From the NCBI GenBank assembly GCA_025558095.1, contig JAIVFI010000029.1:530753-594752 (forward strand): 64,000 bases of DNA. The letters run 5' to 3'. Under the pieces are notes generated by a model. That model was given only the letters and a program-made list of their open reading frames with translations. It did not search any database and had not been told where the DNA came from. Numbering within the stretch: position 1 is the stretch's first letter; each line of letters starts with the position of its first letter. Below, piece after piece: positions 53,746 to 62,120 of this stretch. Origin of the DNA: Hyaloraphidium curvatum (lineage: Eukaryota > Monoblepharomycota > Hyaloraphidiomycetes > Hyaloraphidiales > Hyaloraphidiaceae). A program made the position numbers and the translations under genes.

Positions 53746-55569
53746 TCACACCCTCCGCCAACCCCCCTTCCCCTCCAGCCTCGGCGCCGGCGGCACCGGC
53801 AGCCCCAACCCGCCAACATCCACCGCCGGGCTCATGTTGTCCAGCCCGTTCCCGAACTCCACCTTGGGCGCGATCGCCTGCTCCGGGTGCACGACCACCT
53901 CGAGCAGCCCCGGTCCCTCTTGCGCGAAGAAGCCTTCGACCTCAGAGGGCGGGGTGGTGGGGAGCACGCGCAGGGAAGGGAGGCCGTATGCCGCGGCGAT
54001 GGCGGCGAAGTCGGGAGCGCCGCAGTCCCCGTAGAGGTCCCCCGCCCCCGTCCCGGCGCGGCGGCCGCCCAGGTAGCTGTCCTGGAACCCGGCGATGATC
54101 CCGTACCCCGCGTTGTTCACCACCACCACCTTCAGGTCCGGCGAGAGCCTCCGGAGCGTGGCCAGCTCGCCGACGGTCTGCTGCATCCCGCCGTCGCCCA
54201 GCACCGCGACCACGTGCCTTCCCGGGCAGGCGACCGCCGACCCGAGAGCGGCGGCGAGCGCGTAGCCCATGGACGAGTTGGCCAGGGAGGAGTAGACGCG
54301 CTGCCCGGCGCGGGGAAGGAGGGACTGCATGCACCAGATGAGGGTGGCGCCGGTGTCGATCGCGACCGTGGCGTCGTTCGGCAGGGGGAGCGAGGAGAGG
54401 AACGCGTACGGCGAGACGCCGCCTTCCCGTGCAGCGCGGGGTTCGGCTGGGAGCTGCGCACGCCACGAGGCGACGGAGACGAGCCAGGGTGCGTGCTTGC
54501 CGGGGGGAAAGCGCGGGTCGCCTTCGGCGGGCATGGCGAGGGCGAGAAAACGCGAGGCGTCGCAGGCGACCGCGTGATCGAGGGCAACTCCGCGCTCCTG
54601 CAGCCGTGCGGGCTCTTCGGGGTCGATGTCCACCGCGATCTTCCTGCTGGCCTTGGAAAACAGCGAGAGGTTGCCGCCCGTCTGCCTTGTGTCCAGCCTC
54701 GCGCCGATGGCCAGCAGGAGGTCCGCGTTCTGCACCGCCAGGTTGGCCACGCGGTCGCCGTACACCCCGATCGCGCCAAGGTTGAGCGGGTCGTCGGCGG
54801 GGAGCACGTCGAAGGCGCCCCATGTGAGCACGGCGGGGCATCCCGTGCGTTTCAGGAAGGCGCGGGCGGCGGCGGCGGCGTCGCGGGCGCCGTTGCCCAG
54901 GATCACCACGGGGCGTTCTGCGCGTTGGAGGTGGATCGTGATTTCCGCGATGGGGAGGGGGTTCTCGGGCGCGGGCGGGAGCTCGAGGTCGTCGAGGTAT
55001 CCGGGGAAGCCGTCGAGCGGCGTCATCTGCACGTTGACGGGAAAGTCCAGCACGCTGGGCCCGCGGCGGCCGGTCATTGCGGAGACCATCGCCTTGTGGA
55101 GCTGCGTCACCACTTCGTCCGGCGACGCGAGGTGCGCGGCGTGCTTGGCGAACTGGCCGAACGCCTCGACGACGGGCATCTCCTGGAAGCCGACCTGCCG
55201 CGGGCGCGCAGTCACCGCCCGCAGCGACTCCTTGACGTTGACCTGGCCGGTCAGCAGCAGCGCGGGGACCGAGTCGTAGAACAGCCCGCACAGGCCGTTC
55301 AGCGCGTTCTGCACGCCGGGGCCCGACGTGACGGCGACGCAGGCGGGTTTGCCGCACGCCCGGAAGTACCCGTCGGCGGCGTCGGCGGCCGCGTGCTCGT
55401 GCTGGAAACAAACGAGGTGCGCCCGCGGGTTGCGCGCCACGGCGTCGACGAACGGCGCGATGGCGCCGCCTTGGAGGACAAAGAAGGTGTCGACGCCCCA
55501 CCGCACGAGCTGCTCCACCACGAACTCGCAGGCCAGCGGCGGCGCATCGCCGGGCTCGCTGAGAGGCAT
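53746..55569 (-). CDS. ThDP-dependent acetolactate-synthase-like enzyme (YerE-like candidate)
   Basis: Single exon of 607 residues. It has the three domains of the acetohydroxyacid synthase superfamily. The Pyr domain has the catalytic Glu in CFQHEHAAADAADGYF (E58) and TSGPGVQNALNGL. The middle domain, which often binds FAD, has RPVVILGNGARDAAAAARAF. The PP domain has GDGGMQQTVGELATLRRL with NNAGYG 25 residues on, the GDG-NN diphosphate/Mg site. There is no convincing mitochondrial presequence, unlike Ilv2. It is divergent, with 189 bases between, from a RfbH/ColD-type 3-dehydrase. In bacteria that pair marks branched-sugar pathways in which YerE-like enzymes add a two-carbon unit from pyruvate to a 3,6-dideoxy-4-hexulose. 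The enzyme class is sure; the sugar substrate is inference. An ordinary catabolic or anabolic acetolactate synthase is the alternative. Confidence 0.88.
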   Translation of the reverse strand: MPLSEPGDAPPLACEFVVEQLVRWGVDTFFVLQGGAIAPFVDAVARNPRAHLVCFQHEHAAADAADGYFRACGKPACVAVTSGPGVQNALNGLCGLFYDSVPALLLTGQVNVKESLRAVTARPRQVGFQEMPVVEAFGQFAKHAAHLASPDEVVTQLHKAMVSAMTGRRGPSVLDFPVNVQMTPLDGFPGYLDDLELPPAPENPLPIAEITIHLQRAERPVVILGNGARDAAAAARAFLKRTGCPAVLTWGAFDVLPADDPLNLGAIGVYGDRVANLAVQNADLLLAIGARLDTRQTGGNLSLFSKASRKIAVDIDPEEPARLQERGVALDHAVACDASRFLALAMPAEGDPRFPPGKHAPWLVSVASWRAQLPAEPRAAREGGVSPYAFLSSLPLPNDATVAIDTGATLIWCMQSLLPRAGQRVYSSLANSSMGYALAAALGSAVACPGRHVVAVLGDGGMQQTVGELATLRRLSPDLKVVVVNNAGYGIIAGFQDSYLGGRRAGTGAGDLYGDCGAPDFAAIAAAYGLPSLRVLPTTPPSEVEGFFAQEGPGLLEVVVHPEQAIAPKVEFGNGLDNMSPAVDVGGLGLPVPPAPRLEGKGGWRRV

Positions 55570-55758
55570 CGCAGCGGCGTGCGGGGAGGAGAGAAGCTGA
55601 CTGCGGCGGCCCCTGTCCTCAATGGGGGACGCCCCAGCCACCCCGCTCGCGGCACCGGGGACACAGACCAAGGCCTCGCTCCCGCAGCCGGCGTCTGTCC
55701 CGCAGCTAGCCTGCGGGTTCCTTGCTTTAGGCGCGCAGTCGGCTGCCCCGTTCCCGCG
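55570..55758. promoter_or_regulatory. Shared promoter of the ThDP enzyme and 3-dehydrase pair
   Basis: 189 bases between the divergent starts at 55569 (minus) and 55759 (plus). The spacing suggests co-regulation. No binding site is identified. Confidence 0.45.
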
Positions 55759-57051
55759 ATGGCGCCGCACGACGGCCCCCCGTCCCCGGCTGACTCGACC
55801 GCGGCGGCAACCGCCGAGCACTTCCTGCCGCCGGCGCCCGCCGCCGCCGCCCCGAAACCGCCCTTCCGCCGCGTGTGGTACGCCCCCAACGGCTTCCAGG
55901 CCTACGGCGACGCCGAAATCGACGCCGTCGTGGCGTCCCTCAAGGCAGGCTGGATCGCGGGGACGGGCCCCGCCTCGCAGGAGTTCGAGCACCGCACCGC
56001 CGCGCTATTCGGCCACGACCATGGCTTGCTGGTTAATTCGGGGTCGTCGGCGAACCTGCTCGCGCTCGCGGCGCTGGACCTCCCGAAAGGCGCTGGCGTC
56101 GTGACCCCGGCATGCACGTTTGCGACAACGGTGGCGCCCATCGTTCAGCTGGGGCTCACTCCCCAATTCTGCGACGTGGATCCCGCCACCATCGTACCCA
56201 CCCTCGACATGATCCTCTCGCGGGTCACCGCAGACACCCGCGCGATCATGCTCCCCAACCTGAACGGCTTCCTCCCCCCCTTCCCCGCCCTCCGCGCCGC
56301 CCTCCTCTCCGTCAACCGATCGGACATCTTCCTGATCGAAGACTCGGCCGACACCCTCGGCCACCCCCCGCAGGGCGCCGACGCCAGCACCACCTCGTTC
56401 TACGCCTCGCACGTGTGCACGGCGATGGGGTCAGGGGGGATGGCGACCTTTGCGAGGGCGGAGCACCGCGCGCGGGCGGCGATGCTGCGGGACTGGGGCC
56501 GCGCGGGGGACGACAGGGAGGACTTTGACTCCCGCTTCGGCGGGGAGGGGATCGACGGCATTCCCTACGACCAGAAGTTCCTCTACCTGGAGCCGGGATA
56601 CAACATGCGCTCGAGCGAGGCCAACGCCGCCTTCGGCCTCGTGCAGCTCGCCCGGCTCCCCGCCAACCTCGGACGCCGCCGCGCCAACTTCTCCCGCTAC
56701 ATGCAGCGGCTCGCCCCCCTCGCCGCACGCGGCCTGATCGCCCTCCCCCCCGCGGACCCCGGCGCGAACCTCCTCGCCATGTACCTCCGCGTCCCCGGCC
56801 CCGGCGTCCGCGTGCGCCTCCTCGCGCACCTCGAATCCCGCGGCGTGCAGACCCGCGTGTGCTTCAGCGGCAACGTCACGCGGCACCCGGCCTTCAGGCG
56901 GTACCTGGAGCCGTTCGAGGGGGCGGATGCGGTGATGCGGGAGGGGTTCCTCGTGGGGTGCCACCACGGGATGGGGGAGGAGGAGGTGGATTGGGTCTGC
57001 GGCGCGATCGAGGGCTTTTTCAAGGAGGAAGATGGGGCCAAGGAGGGGTGA
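55759..57051 (+). CDS. DegT-fold 3-dehydrase of the RfbH(E1)/ColD type, Lys replaced by His
   Basis: Single exon of 430 residues, PLP/PMP-dependent aminotransferase fold of the DegT/DnrJ/EryC1/StrS family. NSGSSANLLALAAL (93-106) is the phosphate-side motif in the form found in RfbH/E1. FLIEDSADTLG holds the cofactor Asp. At the position of the Schiff-base Lys the sequence is SFYASHVCTAMGSGG: His218 aligns with the Lys of ordinary members. That replacement is the mark of the deoxysugar 3-dehydrases E1 and ColD, which keep PMP free and remove the C3 hydroxyl. YLEPGYNMRSSEANAAFGLV and RDWGR also match this branch. A Pro/Ala-rich N-terminus of about 35 residues is extra. The likely product is a 3-deoxy-4-keto NDP-sugar. 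No E3-type reductase is in the window, so a ColD-like, glutamate-driven reaction is possible. Confidence 0.88.
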   Translation: MAPHDGPPSPADSTAAATAEHFLPPAPAAAAPKPPFRRVWYAPNGFQAYGDAEIDAVVASLKAGWIAGTGPASQEFEHRTAALFGHDHGLLVNSGSSANLLALAALDLPKGAGVVTPACTFATTVAPIVQLGLTPQFCDVDPATIVPTLDMILSRVTADTRAIMLPNLNGFLPPFPALRAALLSVNRSDIFLIEDSADTLGHPPQGADASTTSFYASHVCTAMGSGGMATFARAEHRARAAMLRDWGRAGDDREDFDSRFGGEGIDGIPYDQKFLYLEPGYNMRSSEANAAFGLVQLARLPANLGRRRANFSRYMQRLAPLAARGLIALPPADPGANLLAMYLRVPGPGVRVRLLAHLESRGVQTRVCFSGNVTRHPAFRRYLEPFEGADAVMREGFLVGCHHGMGEEEVDWVCGAIEGFFKEEDGAKEG

Positions 57052-57154
57052 TCGCGGCCGCGTAACGACGTGCTTCGGGGAGTAGACGGATGGAAATGCA
57101 CAGGGACTTTGGGCACACGGTCGCTTTCGTCGTCTTCGGATCTATGGGCTCGGG

Positions 57155-59440
57155 TCACCAAAATGCCTTTAGGTCCGGCAGCGCATCCTTCCGCTGCCCC
57201 AGCAGCACGCTCAGCGGCGCTTCCTTCGCCCCGTGCGCCGCACCTTCCTCGTCCGGGTCCGGCGCCCGGAGGCTCCGCGCTTGATACTCGTCCCTGCCCC
57301 AGGTCTCGTGCACCAGCACCCGCGCGTCGAACCGCACCCGCTTGCTCGTCCCCGGTTGCGGGATCGCGACCAGCGGGTCGCTCTCGTGCGCGTCGCCCTC
57401 CTCGGTCCCGCCCGACGACACCTCCGACGCCGTCCCCTTGCTCGAGACCAGCGACTCCCCGCCGCGGATCCGCTCCGTCGCGCACAGGTAGCACGCGCCC
57501 TCGACGTGCAGCGCCCCAGAGTGGGGGCAGGTCCCCGCGCCGCGGCGGGCGCTGCGCAGCAACTGCACCTCCGCCGGCCCGAGCCGGGCATCGGGGGATG
57601 CGAGCAGCCGGGTGAGGAGGGCGTGCGCGGGGCGGTACTGCGGAAGCCCGGAGGATTCCAGCACGGCGAGGCAGGCCCGGGCGTCCGAGGTGATGGCCGC
57701 GTGCAGTTCCAAAGCGCGCGCCTGCTCGGCGGTGGGGGCGGCGGCAATGAGAACCTTGAAGCGGCGGAGGACGAGCACGTGCACCCAGGCGGCGTGGATC
57801 GCGGCGAGGGAGGAGAAGAAGGCGGCGAGGTACGAGGGGGGCGAGGGCGGGCGGGGAAGCGCGGCCAGCGAGCGCGACAGGGAGGAGATGCCGATCGCGG
57901 CGCGGTTCGCCGCCGCGAAGGAGGGCGTGAGGAACCAAGCGTCTGCGTTGGCCGGCAGGGTCGACGAGTCGGAGGTGGCGGTGCCGCTGGAGTTGGATGC
58001 GGAGAGGTCCGAGTGCGACCCCGGAGCAGCAGGGCCGGGGGCCGCCAGTAAGCCCGACGCCTGTTCGAGCGGGTTCTCGAAGAGGTCGGGGCACACGGGG
58101 AGCATGACAACCAGCTGGAGGACCACCAGGATGCCAAAGAGCTGCTCCCGCGCCATATCCGGCAGGCCAGCGAGGGCAGCCATCACGCCGCCAGCATCGC
58201 CGCGCGTCCACGGGTCCGCGACGGCCGGCGGCAGTGCGGATTGGAGCAGGTCCGCGCCCTCCTCGAGGAACTGTCTCCGCCGCATGGCCTCCGCCAGCAT
58301 CTCGTTGGCCAGGAGCGACTCGACGTAGGCGTCGTCGACGTCCAGGGCGCGCGCCGCGGCGGAGGGGGCGGCCCCCTCGCCCGTCTGCCTGAGGACTTCC
58401 TCGGCCACCAGAACGTCGAGCAACGCGAGGCCGGCGTCGGAGCGCAGCCACGTCGAGTACTCGGCGATCTTCTGCAGGGCGAAAAAGACGAGAAATCCGG
58501 CGTACAGCGAGCCCGTGCGGTCCATGGTTCCGATGCTGTGCTGCAGGACTGCTTCGCGGCGGTCTGGGGAGACGCGCGTGCGCTCCAGGGGGTCGAGCCA
58601 GCCGAAAAAGTGCCCGCACCGGAAAGGGGGGGCGCGGTCCAGCAGCTCGTTCGGGATTGGCCCGTTGGGAGGGCGGCGGCCGGGCGGGGCCAAGGAGAGG
58701 TAGGCGTCGCCGGGGAACAGGAACGGCGCGGATGGGAACTCGGCGGCGGGGTCAAACACGGCGGCTGTTCGGGTGGTCGACGCCATCGTCATCTCGAACA
58801 CGGTGGCAATCCAGAAGGCCGACAGGCGGTGCTGCCAGAGCAGCCAGTCGTCCAGGCCGCGGGGATTCACGGGGCAGCGGTCCTCGCCGGGCACGCCGGC
58901 GCGGCGCCACAGGGCCACCAGCTGGCGCACGAACGCGCGAGCGCCCTCGATGCGAGACATTTGCATGTGAAGGAATCCGATCGCCGTCATGAGAGTCCAC
59001 TCGAGGGCGACGAGGTCGACGGAGAGGGGGTCGGAGCGGGCGCGGCGCTGGGCGTCCGGATTTCCCCAGAACGACGAGAGGGCCCGGCGGAGCGCCCCGT
59101 TGAAGCGCGCCTCGAGACGGGAAACGAGGTCCGCGGTGTCGTGGGCGGGCCCGAGCGCGTCGGCCGCCCCGCGGTCGGCGAGCACGCGGGCGCCGATCCA
59201 TTGCCAGACCGACGCGAACAGCGGGTGGCCGAAGAACGCCGCCCACCGCGGGTCGGCGGCGTGGGCGGGCTCTGCAGAGGGCGGCTCGGCGGCGCCGACG
59301 GCCTCGAGGAACGCCTGCCCGGAAAACGGAGAAGCACCGGGCGGAACGGTCGCCGCGAACGCCACGGCCGCCGCCCGCTCGGCAGGGGGGCTCAGGAGGT
59401 CGTCGCCGCCGCTGCTCCACGAGACATCGGATTCGGCCAT
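57155..59440 (-). CDS. Fungal transcription-factor regulatory-domain-like protein, no zinc cluster
   Basis: Single exon of 761 residues from ATG 59440 (MAESDVSWSSGGDDL). The N-terminal half resembles the middle homology region of fungal Zn2Cys6 regulators. It has EWTLMTAIGFLHMQMSRIEG, then ARAFVRQLVALWRRAGVPGE, an RLSAFWIATVFEMTMAS segment in place of the usual RRxFWxxFxxD, and an acidic/Pro stretch after it. The second half is helical with a 20-residue hydrophobic stretch (EQLFGILVVLQLVVMLPVCP). Two Cys pairs near the end (GTCP, ACYLC) are too sparse for a Zn2Cys6 cluster, and no DNA-binding domain is seen. It converges with the 3-dehydrase gene (103 bases between). It could be a regulator of the neighbouring sugar genes; this is inference from position. 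Confidence 0.5.
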   Translation of the reverse strand: MAESDVSWSSGGDDLLSPPAERAAAVAFAATVPPGASPFSGQAFLEAVGAAEPPSAEPAHAADPRWAAFFGHPLFASVWQWIGARVLADRGAADALGPAHDTADLVSRLEARFNGALRRALSSFWGNPDAQRRARSDPLSVDLVALEWTLMTAIGFLHMQMSRIEGARAFVRQLVALWRRAGVPGEDRCPVNPRGLDDWLLWQHRLSAFWIATVFEMTMASTTRTAAVFDPAAEFPSAPFLFPGDAYLSLAPPGRRPPNGPIPNELLDRAPPFRCGHFFGWLDPLERTRVSPDRREAVLQHSIGTMDRTGSLYAGFLVFFALQKIAEYSTWLRSDAGLALLDVLVAEEVLRQTGEGAAPSAAARALDVDDAYVESLLANEMLAEAMRRRQFLEEGADLLQSALPPAVADPWTRGDAGGVMAALAGLPDMAREQLFGILVVLQLVVMLPVCPDLFENPLEQASGLLAAPGPAAPGSHSDLSASNSSGTATSDSSTLPANADAWFLTPSFAAANRAAIGISSLSRSLAALPRPPSPPSYLAAFFSSLAAIHAAWVHVLVLRRFKVLIAAAPTAEQARALELHAAITSDARACLAVLESSGLPQYRPAHALLTRLLASPDARLGPAEVQLLRSARRGAGTCPHSGALHVEGACYLCATERIRGGESLVSSKGTASEVSSGGTEEGDAHESDPLVAIPQPGTSKRVRFDARVLVHETWGRDEYQARSLRAPDPDEEGAAHGAKEAPLSVLLGQRKDALPDLKAFW

Positions 59441-59943
59441 CGCTAGGACAGGCGCACGTCGGGACGCTGTCCTAGGCGGGATGCGGTCCGTCCGCCGCGC
59501 GGTCCGCAGCGGGAACGGCCCGGACCGCTGACCAAGACAGGATCTCGGTATTTCCACCGCCTTGGGAAGACCCCCAGAGCTGCACCGGAGGAGTGCGGAA
59601 ACTGGTAAACAACGTCGGCCATGGTCCGTCGTCGGTCCCGACGCACGACGGACGGTTGCGCTCGCTTCGGGCCTCGCCGGCGGGAACCGGCCAGTGTGCG
59701 TGGCAAAGCAAATTTCCGACCTCACTCTCCCCAGCAATCCGGGATCCGATCCTCCGGACGATCAGGCTCTTTCTAGTGCTCGTCGAATAGTCTTGCTACA
59801 ATGTTCCCGCGTTTCCGCTTCCGCCAACAAAAGGGGCCCCGCGCACCCGACCACCACGCGCGCACGGAGCGTTTCGGATCGACCTTGAGAGTCAAAATGC
59901 CCCCCCCCCCCCCCCCCCGCCCACCCGCGAACGTCACCACGAT
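59441..59943. other. Intergenic upstream of the regulator-like gene
   Basis: Holds the promoter of the gene starting at 59440 and the 3' flank of the SDR. A run of 19 C lies at 59900-59918. Nothing else recognised. Confidence 0.4.
59900..59918. repeat. Homopolymer of 19 C
   Basis: Longest homopolymer in the window, 25 bases past the stop of the SDR gene. It is likely length-variable and error-prone in assembly. Confidence 0.9.
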
Positions 59944-60699
59944 TCACCACCGCTCGACCCAGGGCCGAAGCGCCACCTCGAACGCCCAGGCCGAGCGATG
60001 CTGCCGGTGAAGCTGGAGGTACGTCTCGGCGATGGCGTCCGGATCGAGCTGGTTGTCGTCCACCGCCGTTCCCGCCATCCAGTGCGCCCTCGTCCCGTCC
60101 TCCCGCGTCCACCCGACCGCGCCGTCGATGGGCACATTGGCCACATGGATGCCCTGCGGCATCAACTCGCGCGCCATGCTCTGCGCGAGCCCGGTCTTGG
60201 CCTGGCACGCCATCGCGAAAGCGCCGCTGCCGGGGAAGCCCTTGATGGCCGCCGTGGCGTTGGTGAAGATGACCGTGCCCCGCTTGCCGCCGGCGTCGGG
60301 GGGGTTGGCCAGCATCGCGCGGGCGGCTTGCTGGCCGACGAGGAACGCGCTGAACGAAGAGTTGCGGATCGTCGCGAAGGCAAGCTCGGGGTCGGCCTCG
60401 GCGATTCCCTTCCGGAAAATGCCGGGAACGCGTCCGTCGATGTTGTGAACCACGAGGCGGACCGGGCCGAGGTCGCGGGAGACTGCGACGAACAGGGCCT
60501 CGACCGCCGCCGGGTTCGCCGCGTCGCAGGCATAGAGCCGAACGCCGTGGGACGCCTCGAGCGCGAGGAGCACCGGTTTGGCGGGGTCGCGGGCGGCCAC
60601 GGCGACGCGCAGCCCGTGGGAAGCCAAGAGGCGGGCGCAGCTGGCCGAGATGCCGGGGCCGCCGCCGACGATGAGGGCGACTTCAGGCGCGTTCGCCAT
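59944..60699 (-). CDS. Short-chain dehydrogenase/reductase, catalytic Tyr absent
   Basis: Single exon of 251 residues from ATG 60699 (MANAPEVALIVGGGPGISAS). Rossmann nucleotide motif GGGPGISASCA and VAVAARD follow. The catalytic segment NATAAIKGFPGSGAFAMACQ-AK retains the Lys but has Ala where the Tyr of YxxxK should be. SMARELMPQGIHVANVPIDG follows. This shape, with the Tyr lost and IHVAxVxIDG, is known from a bacterial SDR subgroup, so loss is probably ancestral and not damage. Its reaction is unknown. The frame is open upstream of the ATG, but that start is supported by the immediate Rossmann strand. Confidence 0.8.
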   Translation of the reverse strand: MANAPEVALIVGGGPGISASCARLLASHGLRVAVAARDPAKPVLLALEASHGVRLYACDAANPAAVEALFVAVSRDLGPVRLVVHNIDGRVPGIFRKGIAEADPELAFATIRNSSFSAFLVGQQAARAMLANPPDAGGKRGTVIFTNATAAIKGFPGSGAFAMACQAKTGLAQSMARELMPQGIHVANVPIDGAVGWTREDGTRAHWMAGTAVDDNQLDPDAIAETYLQLHRQHRSAWAFEVALRPWVERW

Positions 60700-61014
60700 C
60701 GTGAAGAGGGCAGCGGTCGCAGCGACACGTACGCTCCGCAGACCGAATGGACGCACGACGAAACGCGGGTTTCGAAATGCGGAGCGGCAGAACGTTGTCC
60801 GTAACGGTGGTTCAAGGGACTGCGCGGCAACCTCCGCACGCGCAGCACCGCCCAATCCCAAACCCCTGATTCGGCAACCGGTTGCCCTCCGAACCCACAG
60901 TGCGTTCGGCGTACCCGTGCCTCCCACCGCCCGCGCACGCTTTCGACCCGCCGCACTGTCCCGTTCTCCTCAGCGAATCGGCAGTCTCGCGCAGCTCGTC
61001 GCCGTGGAGGCAGC
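60700..61014. other. Intergenic, nothing recognised
   Basis: Promoter side of the SDR gene; no coding pattern. Confidence 0.35.
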
Positions 61015-61790
61015 TCAGCTCCATCCCCCGCACGGGGCTCCCGCAGCCCGCGGCCGAGGCGGGCGGCAGTCCAGGCAGTTCAACATTATTGCAGGCATCT
61101 CTTCGTATTCCAGCCGTTCCGAGGAGAATAGCTTCTGGATGGCGGTGTCGCGGTGCCAGAGTGGCGCGGGGTTCGACTGATTGTTCGACAAACTCCGCAG
61201 AAGGGGGCGCCAGTAAGATTGATGAACACCGGGGGGCGCTCAGCGCCTGTGATAGAGATCTGATGAACACCGGCGTGCCTCCACCCGAGATCGTCGAACG
61301 AAGCGAGTCCGTGGTCCTGATCTTGGCCAGCCCGAAATCGGAGATCTTTGCCACGCCGTTCTCGTCCACGAGCACATTCTCGCCCTTGAGATGGAGGCGC
61401 AGGATGGGCGTCGGCAGCGAGTGCTGGTGGTTCATCCCGAGCGCGACCTGGAAGAGCAGGTGGTGAACCGCGCGGGTCTCCCATGGCGTTGGCTTGAGCT
61501 TCGTGAGGTAGTCCTTGGCGGTGGCCCCCCATGAGGAGCGTGACGAGGCACATGGGTTTGCGGCACCATCCCATGAGCGGCAGAACTGCGTGATCGTGCC
61601 TTGGTCAGTGGTGGAAACCCGAAACGCGTTGGCCGGAAGGGCTCACCGTTGACGTGCGGAGGCAACCTCCCCCAGACATCCATCTCCTTGTCGACCTCCG
61701 CAATCACACTGCGTCCTACGCCCATGTGCTTGCCCCCTTCGAGGGCGGAACGGCCGTGGAGTTTGGACTCGCACCCGGACCGCGACGGAG
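61015..61790 (-). pseudogene. Degenerate protein kinase
   Basis: Minus-strand kinase pieces are in the right order but not one gene. The alphaC region is SVIAEVDKEMDVWGRLPPHV (to 61647). An in-phase intron (GTGAGC, CTGACC, CACGCAG) joins to VLPLMGWCRKPMCLVTLLMG. The frame then shifts at a run of six G (61525-61530, plus-strand C). Next are DYLTKLKPTPWETRAVHHLL, LHLKGENVLVDENGVAKISD and FGLAKIRTTDS. The catalytic HRD is replaced by RLH. After GGGTP the APE segment and most of the C-lobe are missing. A shifted tail, AIQKLFSSERLEYEEMPAIM then LNCLDCRPPRPRAA, resembles the kinase C-terminus. Loss of the catalytic Asp, a frameshift and a deletion make it a pseudogene of a tyrosine-kinase-like family. 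Confidence 0.65.
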
Positions 61791-62014
61791 GACGCCCCGT
61801 CCGCGCCGGGCGGTTCGGCTCGTGCGGAGCCGCAAGTGCCAGCGTCGGAACCCCCCCTGGCGGAGGAGGTGGAGCTGGGCCGCCTGTCGGCGTTCGTGGA
61901 CGCGGCCGAGCCGGCGCAGGGGAACATGGACGAGGCGGCGGTGGTGGCCGAGCTGAGCGCGATCGCGGAGGAGCTCGGGGAGGAGGACGAGGCGTACCCG
62001 GGGTCGCAGGTGTA
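61783..62014 (+). CDS. Possible C-terminal exon of an unknown protein
   Basis: One plus-strand frame reads like protein, not shadow: PLAEEVELGRLSAFVDAAEP, then NMDEAAVVAELSAIAEELGE and DEAYPGSQV before a stop at 62012-62014. It has alternating hydrophobic and acidic residues of helices. No start or upstream exon was found and the minus-strand kinase relic touches its left end. It may be the 3' part of a broken gene. Confidence 0.3.
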
Positions 62015-62120
62015 GGAGCTCGAATCGAGGGTCGCGACACCGCTCGCCAGTCCGTTCCATTCACAGCCGCCTCCATTACTGCGGACCACTGGCTGAGTCA
62101 AACGGCCCACTCCAAGTACC

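Noticed and set aside
53704-57051. A single 1115-codon plus-strand frame covering both the ThDP and dehydrase genes
   Set aside because: Its first 685 codons are the antisense shadow of the ThDP enzyme; the real gene starts at ATG 55759 where the PLP-enzyme similarity begins.
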